Under the pieces are notes generated by a model. It saw nothing but the letters and a program-made list of their open reading frames with translations, ran no database searches and was not told the origin of the DNA. This document shows positions 12,549 through 24,767 of a DNA stretch of 64,000 bases, piece by piece. The stretch is from assembly GCA_032164295.1 (NCBI GenBank), contig JAJHTX010000006.1, positions 2,046,001 to 2,110,000 on the forward strand, written 5' to 3'. Position numbers and translations under genes: made by a program. Numbering within the stretch: the stretch's first letter is position 1; each line of letters opens with the position of its first letter. Source of the stretch: Inonotus obliquus (lineage: Eukaryota; Basidiomycota; Agaricomycetes; Hymenochaetales; Hymenochaetaceae).

Positions 12549-13640
12549 TATCTTCCAACACTTCAATGATTTACTCAGTCCTCCTGACAGTGGATGAACA
12601 GGGGATGATAGGGGGACAGTGATCCTGTGGACTGAGTAAGTAATGTTGAATGTGAAGAAGTCGGTCTCATCCTTATACCATGTGGCTCCCTGGACAGAAG
12701 TGTACGGAATTGTATTCACTTTTAAGAAGCATCCCTTAGGCAGAAATGCCAAGTGCAAGTATGAATGTCTGCGCATTCTTTCGCCAGCTTTCGTGGTGTT
12801 ATGATGGATATACCTAAACTTCGACCTATTGCCTTGGCTCTCCGCGACCTCACATGTCCATCCACTTCATATAAAAGAGTCTTCGTCTCTCCCGCCTTCC
12901 GATGCTCCGCATTCGTGCCCTATTCCGGATGTCCATGCTATGATCCCGCATTTTGACCAATCAGTCTCAGTCTCATCTTCAAGTTCATTAGAGGACTCTT
13001 TTTAAGCACGGGTCTCTTACAAGTCCAAGTGGCCATCATGTCTAATTTTAGAGTACATCGGAATGGTCTAGTGTCCAGTGTCCAGTGATATATAGCTTAT
13101 AACCGTTGTTGTACAGATATATTTATTCGGCGGGAATGTTGGTCTATCCTATCCTTGGGTATTCTCTTGAGCAGGGGAACCTTGTGAGGATAAACAGCCC
13201 TTTCACTTACTTCTCGTGTTTCTGTTGCACGCGGTCAAGACTCAAGACTGGAGTCGTCTCATGGTTCCCTAACCCATATAGCAAACTTCAAGACGAGAGA
13301 TGGTTTTTATCAATTCAGCTATACAGCAGTTGCAGGTGGAGGTTCTCGGAGTCAGTAATATTCTTGTGAACCTGCTACATGTATATTTCCTCATTCTTGC
13401 ATTAAGCCTCCTTGCCTCCTTGCCTCATATTAACAAAACATAAAACTCAAGGTGGCGGTGGGGCTCGACATACTGATACTGTACAACAAGCCCACCGATT
13501 GAGCTAATCCGTTTCAGGTCAATTTCAAGTCGAAGTGTTTTGTTTGTGACTTTGCGTCAATGTTCAATGCGTTGAACCCTGATATTATGTAATCACGAAT
13601 CAAGCTCAACGTTCGTCTCTAGTCCTTCCTTCAGTTCCTT
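12549..13640. other. Intergenic region upstream of the transporter
   Basis: About 1.1 kb with no conserved ORF. TATAAAAG occurs on the plus strand near 12868 but points away from the transporter gene and has no coding sequence behind it. The right half grades into the microrepeat tract. Confidence 0.5.
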
Positions 13641-13937
13641 CCTCCATTCTTCGGTCCTTCGGTCCTTCAATGTTCAGTGTTCAGTGTTCAGTGTTCTTCC
13701 TCGACCCGCCAGCCTGTCCCAGAGTCGCAAGTTCGCAAGTCGCAAGTCGCAAGTCGCAGTCGTCGAGAGTGAGAGAACTGTCGTCATGTCGTCACGCCGC
13801 AATGCCATATCCTATCCTATCAAACCCGGTATCCTATCTATCATAGTATCATAGTATCAAACCCGGAGGATTCTAGTTTCACCTTGTCACCTGACACATT
13901 GACACCTTGACTTGACCAGCCCTAGCCATCCCCTACC

Positions 13938-13991
13938 TCTTGATTCTTGATTCTTGATTCTTGATTCTTGATTCTTGATTCTTGATTCTTG
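13938..13991. repeat. GATTCTT tandem array, about 7.5 copies
   Basis: A 7 bp unit repeated perfectly and followed at once by an unrelated 8 bp GAACTGCT array (13991-14039). Confidence 0.9.
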
Positions 13992-14400
13992 AACTGCTGA
14001 ACTGCTGAACTGCTGAACTGAACTGCTGAACTGCTAAACTGCGGCCCGACTGCCCGACTAATAGGCCTGTAGGCCTGTAGGCCTGTGGGTCTGTAGACCT
14101 GTAGACCTGTAGACCTGAGTCTGAGTCTGAGTCTGAGTCTGAGTCTGGGTATATATATATATATAAGTAGATAGATAGATAGATGTATGTGTGTACTTGC
14201 TGTGTATATAGAATGAGAATGAGAATGAGAATGTAGAACGAGAATGAAAGCCACGATCCACAATCCGAGATCCACAATCCGAGATCCGAGACGTGCAGAC
14301 GTGCAGACGTGCAGAAAAAAAGAATCAAATTCAAAAATCAAAATCAAAAACCAATACATGTTACTAAAGGTAAAGATGGATGAGGTACGAATCAGACTGA

Positions 14401-14467
14401 AGACTGGAGACTGGAGACTGGAGACTGGAGACTGGAGACTGGAGACTGGAGACTGGAGACTGGAGAC
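14401..14467. repeat. AGACTGG tandem array, about 9.6 copies
   Basis: A 7 bp unit repeated without a visible mismatch; the longest perfect array in the tract. On the minus strand it reads as SLQSPVS-type repeats in a spurious ORF. Confidence 0.92.
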
Positions 14468-15698
14468 AGACAAACGAACAGACAAATAGACACACAAACG
14501 GACAAACGTATTGAAGCTTTGAAGCTCGAAGTTTTGAGGTTTTGAAGTTTTGAAAACAAATAAACAAACAGATTCAATTGGACTTGGACTTGGACTAAAG
14601 ACTAAAACGAACATAAGACATAGACATATATAAGTAATCACAAAAGAAATAATAAACGGGAACGCATACACGAGTACTAGTACTAGTACCAGTGTCGGTG
14701 AAGGTAGACGTGGAGGTAGACGTGGAGGTAGACGCAGACGCAGAACAAGTAGACAAATAAAAAGATAAAACAGAAAAAAACAGAAAATAAAAAACCCAGA
14801 CCAGAAAAAAAAAGAAGAAAAAAAACGGAAAAGAAGAAGAAAAGAAGAAAAGAATGTCATTGCAGGAGCACGTTAAAGACGAGTGAACGAGCGAAAAAAG
14901 CCACGGACGGTCAACCAATAAGAAGAAAAGAAAGTAAGAAAACACGCCGGTAAAGCCAAAGTCAAAATCAAAGTCAAAGTCGAAGCCTGAACGGTCGACA
15001 TTTCGTTTCGGGTATCCCCTCCGCCTAATGCGTAATGCGTAATGCATGATGCGCGATCCAAAATAATAACATCCAAAATCAAAGTATTCAAGTCAAGTAT
15101 TCAAGTCAAAGTATTCCAGTATTCAAGTATTCAAGTCAATTCAAGTATTCAAGTAAGCAAATATTCAAGACTAAAGACTAAAGACAAAAGACAAACGACC
15201 GGGTGTAAGAAATGAGGATGGATGAGGATGGATGAGGACGAGACGAGACGAGACGAGATCGAATCGAATCGGATTGCATTGTGCAAAGTGCAAAGAAGGA
15301 GAAGGGGGGGGAGGTATAGAAGTTATGTATGTGCACTCAGTTAAAGAGCTAAATCGGACGGGAGATGAGATGGCTGGGGAGGAGAAGAGACGAGAGACGA
15401 GAGCGTAAAAGAATAAAAGAGTAAAAAGAGAAAGAAAGAAAGAAATCGAATAAAATACGACAAAAAAAGAATGTAGAACGTAGAAAAAAAAAGGAAGGGG
15501 TGGGAGGAAACAGCAGAACCAGAACCAGAACCAGAACCAATAACATCATAGTATAGTACTGTCGTCTTAACGAATAAAGAATAAATAACATAACAACTAA
15601 CAACTAACAACTAACAACTAACAGTCCCAATCCGCAATCCGCAATCCATTTTTTTTCTCAAGATGTTCTCGATGTCGATGTCGATGCCGATGCCGATG

Positions 15699-18600
15699 TC
15701 AAGATGAAGGGAAGATAGAAGCAGCGTTTTCGATAAGGTACTCGATCGCGAGTGATTTACCCGCCATATCAGCGAATTCACGACTCGGATCTGCTGAACG
15801 CATAAGCGTAGCTAGAAACAACCAAAAATGTAACAAAACGAAACGATTGGATCAGTATGTATGGACCTAAACCTGAAGTTATAATGCATTGATACTTACG
15901 ACCGAAAATAACCCCTAAATTCCGTGCGTTCATAAGGTTGACGTCCGCTTGTAGCTGGATCTTGTGTAGGTGCAACATAAGTCGACTAAGCGTATGATAA
16001 TGCTCCGCAGGCAACTGCTTAACCAAATCCTTCAAAGCCTGTCCCTTCGCAGACTGATCCTTAATCTGAGCAGCCGCAACGAAAGCCTCGTGCATTCCAA
16101 AAGTGAGTAACGGATTAGGAAGATTGCGGAAGTAGTTTTTGAGCACGGAAGTAACGCTTGATACGTCATTGAAAGCGTCGGAGTCGCTCAAGTTGAATGA
16201 ATCGTAGTCACCACGCTCGAATAAAGCCGTGATAGCTTTCGATTGACCAGAACCTCCAGTCTTTCGATAAATCCCTTCATAGTCCAGAGCTGTGTTGTCG
16301 ATTAAGAATTAAGGACTATGAAAGAAAGTCAAGACACTCACCATTCGCCTCAACTGCGTCAATACACTTGTCAACAATGATAGGCACAAACAACTCCGAG
16401 TTCTTCACGTTCTTCGCATCTTCCCGGACCTGCTCAATCAAATCCCTGCCGAACATGGACGGTGCTAAGAAACGAATGAACCGATCAGAATGATGTCATC
16501 AGTTTATATCATTGAGAATACATACGCGGTGGGACAAGCGGGGCAAGAGGATCATCAGAACCCGCGGATCCGTCGTGCGTACACGAGGCGTGTACCTGAC
16601 CGACACATCTCACATGAACAGACATGTTACACGCTGCAGATACCGAACGTCAACCACGAACTCCAACACAAATCATGAAGAAAAACTCACTTGAACATCG
16701 CACTTGCGACCCCCACATCTTGTCCCCACACAAATCACACCGAGCAAAGCGGAGAACACTCAGTTGCTGGAACATATGTTCAATACGCTTCTTGCCCTTC
16801 GCATTATCAATTGCAGCGTAACCTCCCAACGGCATATCCCTGTTGGTCTTACCACCAGGCCAACGCAAGATGTTTCGAGGACGTGCTGGTGCGTCATTAG
16901 CATCCGGCCTTGAGGGTTTCATTTGCCTCACTTCCGCAACATCATCAATGAGCGTTGCCGAACTTGAAGTGGACGTAGTGTTGACAATCGGTTGTGCAGT
17001 CGCAACCTGAGCTGCCTGTCCTCGTTTCCAGCTATCGAATTTATCGAATGACCGCTTTCCCTGCGTAGGAGGCTGCACAGGCGGAAGAGACTTGTCCCGA
17101 GAATGACCTGACTCAACGCGTCGCTCATACTGCTGATTCAACTGGGCAAGCTGTTCATTACGTGCATTCAGAACCGCCGTCTCCTCTAGGAAGATATTCC
17201 GAGCCTCCTTTAGATCTGAAATCTCCCTAACCAACGCTTCTTTCTGTTGTGTGAGAGGAACGAGCTCATGCTGATACTGACGCTTGATGTTATCTAGGCG
17301 CATCGTAAGCGATCGTCCAATGTTAGCTCCTTGCGCATCCCCATTCGGCATTGTCCTACATCATTTTCGATGGATCAGAACAAGGCCAGAATCGAATAAA
17401 TACCACAAGACACTCACGTTTTCGAAGCTGAGAGTTCCTCAACCTCCGCAAGCGTCATGTCTCTTTCCACCTTGAGTTTTGACAGGTCCTGCTCCAACCC
17501 GTTGAGGCTCTCGTGTAACTCCTTCTCAAGTCGCTTCTGTACTTCTCGACGCCGTTCCTCGCTTGATAGCACAGTGATCCTTGCTGCTTGACCAGATACT
17601 TCGATCTTCAGACGCGAAACCTCCTCTTCAGCTGTTTGCCTAGCCACGAGCTCTTGCTTATACTCGTCTTGTGCAACCGAAATCTCATTAAAGATCATTT
17701 GGCTAGTCCGCTAAAAACACAACAGTCAGCGTCCAATAGACATGACTATTTCAAGCTATTAATCATCTACGAACCTTCATGCCATCAAGCTTAGTCGACA
17801 GATCCACGACTTGATCCCGTTTCTGCTCTAGACCCTGAATGATAGCTTCAACAAACGCTCGATCAAGTTTGACATAGTCAGCTTGTCTATCAGTCGCATC
17901 AGCCAACGCCTCTTTTAACCGTCGCGTAACCAGCTCCACAGAATCTTGCTTTCGAGCTACAGCACCATTCGATTCCGAGCGCCTATGACCAACAATTCCA
18001 TTGACGCTGATTTTCGGAGTCGACGGTCGACGAGATTCAGCAGATGAGCGAGGGGTGGTCGCCTCAGTCCTTGAAGAACGACGACGATGAATGTTGCTGC
18101 CTTCGTTATGGCTAGGAGAAGTAGGGGTGGAAGAGATCATTTTTGGCGATACTTCAGCAATCGTCTCGCCAGCTGGTTGAACTGCGATAGGTCCTGGAGG
18201 AGCACTTCGTTTTCCCTTCAAAGAAGTCTTCCTATGAGGCGGCCTGAACTTCGACGAGGAGCTAGGACTCGAATTCGAGTTGGCGTTTTCAGAAGACGGA
18301 GTCATGTCTGTCTGTGGCGTAATGGTAGACGCAAGGCTTGTAGGAGTTCTAGCAGTCGCCACATCCAAGTCCAAATCCAAATCCTCACCCTTCTCCTCTG
18401 GGATGCTGTCACCCACGTCCGTTTCCGACCTACGTCCACCCGGTATCATCGATAACCGCTTAGCAGAAGTGGACGAACCAATGTTATTCAGTAACTCGTT
18501 AAAGTCCGTTCCGCTCATTGAAAACCTCATAGGTGGCAGTGCAGGAGTCATAAAGAAACCAGACGTCCGCTGCGTTACCGCTAGATAATCTTCAGCCTCA

Positions 18601-20797
18601 GTCTTATCATAATCGTCTCCTTCAAGCAGACCCGCCGAGTTTGGCTGTGAGCCTGGCTGGCTTGCGGTCCGTCCGTTTGACTCGTTCGCACCGTTTGCCA
18701 TTTTTGGTGGTACTGTAGGAGGACTTAGGCCTTCGTCAGTATGCATATCCATATATTTCTGAGCGATATCATCCGAATCATTCCCGTTATCCGTCTCCGT
18801 GTCAGTGCCACTCTCGATACTTCTTGGAACGTCAGGAGGTACTGGACTAACAGACCGACTCCGCTTCGCTCCATTCGCATCTCCAAATTCTGCCTTGCGT
18901 GGCGATAGACGCCCGCGCTCATCAAATGAGCGTTGCGAACGGAGTGTTGACGGAGCATTGAGTCTCCCGTTGTAAGGAGAGCTCGGTAGACCATTTGCAC
19001 GAGAAGATGTTGACGTCGTCCCGGTGGCGGAAGAAGGTTCGGCGCCTTTGAGACTATCAGATCGTTGAGGGAACGATTTCGCAAAGGCATCCTTTCTAGA
19101 CGGCGGACTTAACGAGATTTCTGCTGTTGGCGCTGTTTGAGAACGTGCAGGTATAGGAGCGCTTCTGGGTGAAGCATGATGGTCACCCTGTGGCTGTGGA
19201 GAATTTGATGGGGAATAATACGCGGTCGAGCCAGAGCTGTTCTCATCGGCATTGAAGTATTCGCGCAAGGGAGAAGTGACTCGATCTCCTGTAGGCGATG
19301 GTTTCCTCACAAACGAACCAGCAGGAGTATAATCACTCGGCGACTTTGAAGGAGCCGTGCCTGGTCTCTTGGGAGTACGATACTGCATCATCTTCGATGC
19401 TTCGAGTTGCAAGCCAGGATTGACCGAGTTGCGCTTTTCGCGCCTCCTTGAGACATTCAAGCCAGGGACAGCGCCTTGCTCGGGTTGAAGAAAGGATGCC
19501 CGACTCTCATCATGACTCCTTCTACGATCTGAAGTATCTGGCCAACCAGAATCAGCGGGTCTCTCGCGAGGAGTGAGTGAACTCGATCGTTCTCTGCCTC
19601 CAGCAGCGGAACTGAGATACGGCAATTGAGCCGTGCAAGGGTCGTTGGATGAAGCGGATGGTGAGGTCGGTTCTGTACTGGATGCGTTGCAGCCGTAGGA
19701 AGCCGAACTACGGGCGGACTCCACATCCGAACTTCCGCCAGCCGGAGGGGGTGTCTTCGAATAAGGGGGTGGCGGCAGTCCATCATTCGAAGCATGTCGA
19801 TCACCCGCTCTCTCCCCGCTAGCACGCTTCTCTGCGGTCTGGATCTCCGATCTCTCTCCCTTGGCATTCTGTTCACTGCTAGGTCCAGCCATGGTAACAG
19901 AGACAGCAGGAGGTGCAGGCGAGGCTGATCGTTCAGGTGCGTTGCTGCTCGAACTTGGGATACCATTCTCACCGAACGTTCCGTGAGACGATCTGGAACC
20001 TGCATGGCTATCGGTAGATGAACCATCATCAGAGGCGTGCTTCGCGCGTGACACGTCAGGATGTACGGGGGCCTAGAGTTGTGACATTGATGACATGTAT
20101 CAATCAATTCCTTTTCTAGAATAGATTTGAAAAAATAAATGGACTTGCCGTGGCTCCACTACGGCCGCTCGAAGAACTCCCAACGCCGCCCGCCCGTTCC
20201 CGTTCCCGTTCCCGCTGCTTTTGCTTAGCAAGATGCCTTCGACTGCGCGCAACCCGCTCGTTATGGCACTTCATGCAATAGAATCCCTGACTCGTCTTCG
20301 CGAACACGAGCTCGTCGATCCGGTGTTTGCAGCTTCGACACGTAAAGCACTCCGCGTGGAATGAGTCATCCCCAGTCATCACCGCCTCGTCAAGTATAGC
20401 CTTCTTGCATACTTTGCAGTTGTAGCAGTTCGCGCACACAGGTGATCCGTCAGAAAGCAACAACAGATTCGTGTCTGCCTATCGTCACAGGAAAAAAAAA
20501 ATAGAAATGAGACAATGGATAGACGTTGAGAATCGACTTACATTGACCTGGTTCCCACATTTCGCACACTTGAAACTGTAACACAAGTATCGGTGCTTTT
20601 TTCTCCAATAATGCCAAGTTCCGAGAGGACACGTACCAGTCAACATGCCATAACGAGTTCCCAAAAGCTACCACTACACCACCCGCATCGCTGCTGACAG
20701 ACTTGTTACATCCAGCACATAAGCGATCATCGTCTAGCGTCTGGGCATTCACACTGCGTTGTGCCTGTGGCGGCACACCAGGCATCGCAGCCAACAT
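15699..20797 (-). CDS. LIM-LIM-coiled-coil-C1-RhoGAP protein (Rga-like)
   Basis: GTPase-activating protein for a Rho/Cdc42-type GTPase, acting in polarity. Two LIM zinc domains come first: CAGCNKSVSSD onward, then CANCYNCKVCKKAILDEA through HAECFTCRSCKHRI to CMKCHNE. A disordered Ser/Pro-rich region of roughly 700 residues follows (exon 20054-17763). Next are coiled coils (KLDGMKVRR, then VAQDEYKQELVARQTAEEE and LEKELHESLNGLEQDL). A C1-like domain is seen as HMFQQLSVLRFARCDLCGDK with further Cys (exon 17351-16650). The RhoGAP domain shows SVLKNYFRNLPNPLLTF and LMLHLHKIQLQADVNLMNARNLGVIFG. The usual arginine-finger segment should lie in the short exon near 16310-16440, which I did not fully resolve. 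The start MLAAMPGVPP precedes the first LIM closely. The final exon, spliced near 15832, ends SIFPSS with its stop at 15699-15701, inside the last microrepeat. Confidence 0.9.
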
Positions 20798-21971
20798 CGT
20801 TCGTGTCGACCCTCCGCGTCCGCGTACTGACCCCGAAAGCTTCTAGTGAAATCCGCCTTGGCCACAACTTAACCTAGCCGAAGAAACGAAATCTTCGTCG
20901 AACAAAAGTCCACTAGGAACAGCGCGTTTGAAAGATGAGACGTGTGTTTAAACGCGTATGAGCGCGCGTTGTTTCGTTCGGTGTTGGACGTAGAATGCGA
21001 AGGACAAGGACAAGAAATGAAAATAGCTCGGCCGAGTTGATGGGTAGAGGAAGGTAATTATTTGAAACTGGATAAGTAGTAGCGGTAGTCACGGTCGGCA
21101 GTCGGCAGTTATTCCCAGTGACACGGATCGCGTAACCCACGCAGGTTTATGGGGGTATTTCGTGATGATCGTGAGGGTAAAGTGCTAGCCGTTCCAAGAT
21201 GCCGTTCCAAGACGCCGTTTCCTCTTTCAACGAGGAGAGGAGAGGAGAGGATAGCGATGAGGATGAGGAAAGAAAGGAATGATGTGGAGGAGACTGAGAC
21301 TAGACTAGTGCCAAGTTCGGGACGTGGTAGGTAAATATTTTGATCATATTCGTACCCGTGCGAATCATACAGTTCACCCTCACAACCCTCACCGCTCACC
21401 ATCTGCTGTTTGCCGTTTGCCGTTTGCCTTCCGCCTCGCCTCGCTCTCCCATGTCGTCTCAACTCATCTATTACCATATCATCTACCCGGCCCATATCGA
21501 ATATTTAGGGTGCGTTGCCCTTGATTTCTATCTCTACCACCGGTCACCGGCACCCTCTTGACTTACCTGAGAGGCATACTTAGGCATAGGAAGGTTGAAG
21601 GTCCCACGGCCCAGACTGCAACGGACGACCGCCTAGAACAAACGCTCACTGGCAAATGGCAAACGGGCAAATCATGATTTCATCTTTCACTTATAGGGGC
21701 TGATGGTATTGATAGCATTGAACAGCGTCGATGAGACCCTCCGGCAGGCAAAGAAAGTCAAAGGCTCAGGAAGTGTTTTCCACAACAATAAGTTATACGT
21801 GTACACCGAAAGGACAACAAATAACAATAAAAAAATAATCTCTCTCTCTCACACCCCGCTGATCGTCGCAACGCTTCTCCCTCTCCCACGATCGACCGCG
21901 CATATACCCAGTGAAATGAGACACACGCCACCTCCTTTCCTTTCCTTTCCGATGTACCTAGATGTAGATGT
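20798..21971. other. Intergenic region, no gene seen
   Basis: About 1.2 kb holding the RhoGAP promoter and the protease 3' flank. ORFs here (for example 21109-21495 minus) are low-complexity and match nothing recognised. Short direct repeats of GCCGTTTGCC occur near 21410-21430. Confidence 0.5.
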
Positions 21972-24199
21972 CTAGATGTTATTGATACTGGGTGCGAACC
22001 CTAGCCGCGCGCCGTTCGAGTAATCATATACCGTGTACCCTGTAAGATGCAAGATGTAGGTAAGAACAAGAAGACATGAGGCAAGCTTTGATCAGCGTAA
22101 CGTTCTCATGACTCAGTACTTGACGCGCATGGGCCCTGAGGCCCTGAACGCTCGATCGATCGTACTCACAAGATTTCAGAAACTCGTCGCCTGGGAATAT
22201 TGTTCATATGTTCGTGTTCATATGTTCGTTGTCGTCGTTGCCATCAACCAAGGGAAAAAAACAAACAAACAAACCATGAAGTTTAGTTTGATTTATCACA
22301 CTCCACACTCGCGTGCGTGGCGCGAAGAGATAAGAAACAGAAACAAAACTCACCAACAATCGCAAGATCGTTCCCAAACGAATAACCGGGTGATAAAATA
22401 CCGCCGACGCAGTCTCTGGGTAAAAAAAAATAACTACAAATTTCACACATACCAAAACGAATTAGAACGTACGTTGAATTAGCACTCGTTCTACCCAGGT
22501 TGAAGTCGCGCGTATTCATTTGGAAATTTGTTCCGCCGAGATTCAATGCAATATCAAGGTGTGTTGAGCAAGGGTACGTGTAAATACCTATCATTTAATT
22601 AATTAATCAGTTAATTAGTCGGTATTCAGCCCCACGGCTTGTTCGTCAATAACCGAGGTAATGCAGACTCACCGGGTCCGAACTGTTCTGACTGCTTAGA
22701 ACCGGGGATCTAGATACCGATATTGTATTATACTCCCCGATCCGAGGTATTGAATGACTTTAAAACGCACCAAATTGTAGAACTTTTCGGCAGTGGCCTG
22801 TGGAACGTAGATCAATGACGTGCCCGTATCCATTGCCTGCGTTACAATGTAATAATTCGCCAGTCGAAGTGCAGTGGCGAGCAAAGAAAGACTCGGAAAT
22901 GAGCGGGAGCATTATTGAAAACATGTTGAATGACCTAAAACTCACCGCAAAAATGTTTGTTGAAGCTGACGTCGAGTTTACCGAAATTCCGCGCATACTG
23001 ACGGTCCAGTAAGTCTTGGATTCGACCGGTACCCATGTTACTATCCCCTTCGCCTTACTGACATCGTAGCATCCCCAGCACACCTGTGAGAAGCAAGACG
23101 TAATCAGTTCCGTCCACGAGGGACGATCAATAATATTAAAGAACGCCAGAACGCCAAACCTCAGATCCCGTCTTTGCCCCGCGCGTAGTATGTACGGAGA
23201 AAAAAGGTGCGAGGACCTGCCCGTCTGACATGAGGTTCTCGAATACAGTCGGTTGTCCTGAAGCTGCAATCGTACTGAACGCTGCACCCATTATCCCGCT
23301 GATCGGCAATCCGTCAAAGTCATGCGACTCGGTATCGGCAAGTCCGAACGTCTGGTTTGGATATTTCAGTCCAGCAAGAGTCACCGTGTCTATCGCTAGC
23401 GATCCGGATACATCACCAGTACCCTAGAAGAATCATAGAAAACAAAAGCGTGGTATTTTGCCTGTAAGTCGTAGTGATAATTGACTAAGGATTGACGTAC
23501 ATAGGCTATAGAGAAGTCTTCGCCTTGACGCCGGTACGTACTGCTTGCAGCAGGTTCATATTGGTCCATGAAACATTCCAGACATTCCGAGACTACCCAT
23601 AAGTCGGCAGAACCCGTATCGATATCAACATTCATATTCTGCGGAGGCGTGCCAATGCCGATTTGACCATAGTAAAGGATATCAAGACCGCCCGATATGA
23701 AATCAGTCTCGGGCTGTTTGGTGAACGGTGCTGAAACGTGCGAAACACCAGGCAGCGTTTTGGAACTGCTTTGATTATTATACACGCCAACAACGCCTGG
23801 ATCATCGAACGCTTGAAAGTTCTCGACGAACTGCATGTTTACTGGCGGATTGATCCCTATTCCCTGCAGAATGCTCGGTGCAGCTTCGTACTTCGCATTG
23901 AGCTTCTGGATTTCTCGTTGCTAAGGATGGATATTAACACAATGAGACATGTTTAGTAGCAGTGAAGCGCTAGTAAAACATACCACAGAACGAGAATTAA
24001 AGACTGGCACCTTGGAAATTTCGGGACCCTGGGTATTAGGTGCAGTCTGAGTAGCTGGTGCAGTCATGGGTCTCTGGACCGGGGTATCACGTATCGTAAA
24101 CCGATGCATGCCGACTTGGTAATAATTGGTGACATTGGTGATAGCGAGCACGGGGTGGCACAAAGCAGAGAGTAAGAGGATGGAGGAACCACCAATCAT
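21972..24199 (-). CDS. Secreted pepsin-like aspartic protease (family A1)
   Basis: Extracellular endopeptidase. MIGGSSILLLSALCHPVLA is a signal peptide, followed by a propeptide to about residue 100. The mature enzyme starts near YYGQIGIGTPPQNMNVDIDTGSADLWV, containing the first catalytic DTGS. The second catalytic site is AMDTGTSLIYVP. Toward the C-terminus come TYPCSTHLDIALNLGG, FNLGRTSANST, DCVGGILSPG, LAIVGDEFLKSWYTVYDY and LGFAPSINNI, all typical of A1 proteases; the Cys pair in PCSTH and DCVGG probably forms the conserved disulfide. The gene has many short exons; the last are about 22151-22131 and 22047-21972, the latter recovered by splicing and ending at the stop 21972-21974. A TATA-like element lies 34 bp upstream of the ATG. 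Confidence 0.93.
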
Positions 24200-24232
24200 G
24201 GTCGATGTTCGAACATGTTCTGTCCCAAGGTC

Positions 24233-24242
24233 CTTTATAAAG
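24233..24242 (-). promoter_or_regulatory. TATA-like element of the aspartic protease gene
   Basis: CTTTATAAAG lies about 34 bp upstream of the minus-strand ATG at 24199, implying a very short leader. The motif is its own reverse complement, so orientation is taken from the gene position. Confidence 0.45.
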
Positions 24243-24767
24243 TATCAAGCGCCGGAGGCGCTGGAAGAAGGTTGCATTTGGGTCTGCAGTGGCAGGCTCG
24301 TATGCGTTGTCTTACAGTCTAACAGAGACATCGAGGAGATGGTCAAGGACAGAAGAGAACGGCTCTGGACCTGGACGGGAAAGCACGAATCGCGGTCACG
24401 TGTAATACTCCAATCAACGTTGCACAAATTCCATCCAGATTACATTCCAAACAACCGTCATGTTTCCCAGCGCCTTACAACTCCAGGCTTTGCGAGTCGA
24501 CGTACCATGCTCCGCAATGTGCCCCATAAACCTGAAATGTATTACTCTGTGTGGATTTGACTAGGGTGGCATTGTGCATCCGTTAGCCCTGATGTAGGTT
24601 CCTAATTTGATTCCCAGCCCAGTCTCGAATGGTGAAAGAAAAGCATCTGTCGTCCAGCCTCATTTCTGCTATCTCTTCAAACCAACAACACAGACTATCC
24701 ACACACGGATCAAAGACATACTAGCCTCACCGAGTCACCTCTTTGAATTACTCCTAGCCCACCAATC
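24243..24767. other. Shared divergent promoter region
   Basis: About 0.5 kb between two divergent genes for secreted enzymes, the protease (left) and GH16 (right). No long ORF with conserved content was seen. The arrangement permits co-regulation but does not show it. Confidence 0.5.

Larger units (their letters stand above)
13640..15698. repeat. Tract of about 25 different short tandem repeats
   Basis: Around 2 kb made largely of successive microsatellite-like arrays, each with its own 4-12 bp unit and only 2-10 copies. Examples in order: TGTTCAG near 13675, CGCAAGT near 13740, GATTCTT at 13938-13991, GAACTGCT at 13991-14039, GTAGGCCTG-like at 14062-14116, GAGTCT at 14116-14148, TA at 14150-14165, GATA, GAGAAT, ACGTGCAG, AGACTGG at 14401-14467, GGACTT, a 12 bp GTAGACGTGGAG unit, AAGTATTC near 15080-15160, GAGAC, CAGAAC at 15513-15539, CAACTAA at 15592-15623, and GATGTC/GATGCC at about 15672-15700. 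From about 14320 rightwards the plus strand is strongly purine-rich. It abuts the stop codon of the RhoGAP gene, so part may be its 3' UTR. Confidence 0.9.

Noticed and set aside
12867..12876. TATAAAAG as promoter of the JEN transporter
   Set aside because: The motif is on the wrong strand for the minus-strand gene and over 300 bp from its ATG.
13922..14860. 312-codon minus-strand ORF with SLQSPVS repeats and long hydrophobic runs
   Set aside because: It is a by-product of tandem arrays whose units (7 bp, 6 bp and so on) lack stops; three overlapping frames are similarly open and the content is repeat translation.
13640..15700. CRISPR-like array
   Set aside because: Repeat units are 4-12 bp, change every 50-100 bp and have no unique spacers; the genome is eukaryotic.
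21109..21495. 128-codon minus-strand ORF upstream of the RhoGAP gene
   Set aside because: Low-complexity, no conserved block, and located in the promoter region.
22108..22482. Plus-strand ORF over the protease 3' end
   Set aside because: The minus strand here encodes conserved A1-protease exons (FNLGRTSANS, DCVGGILSPG, WYTVYDY), so the plus frame is a shadow.
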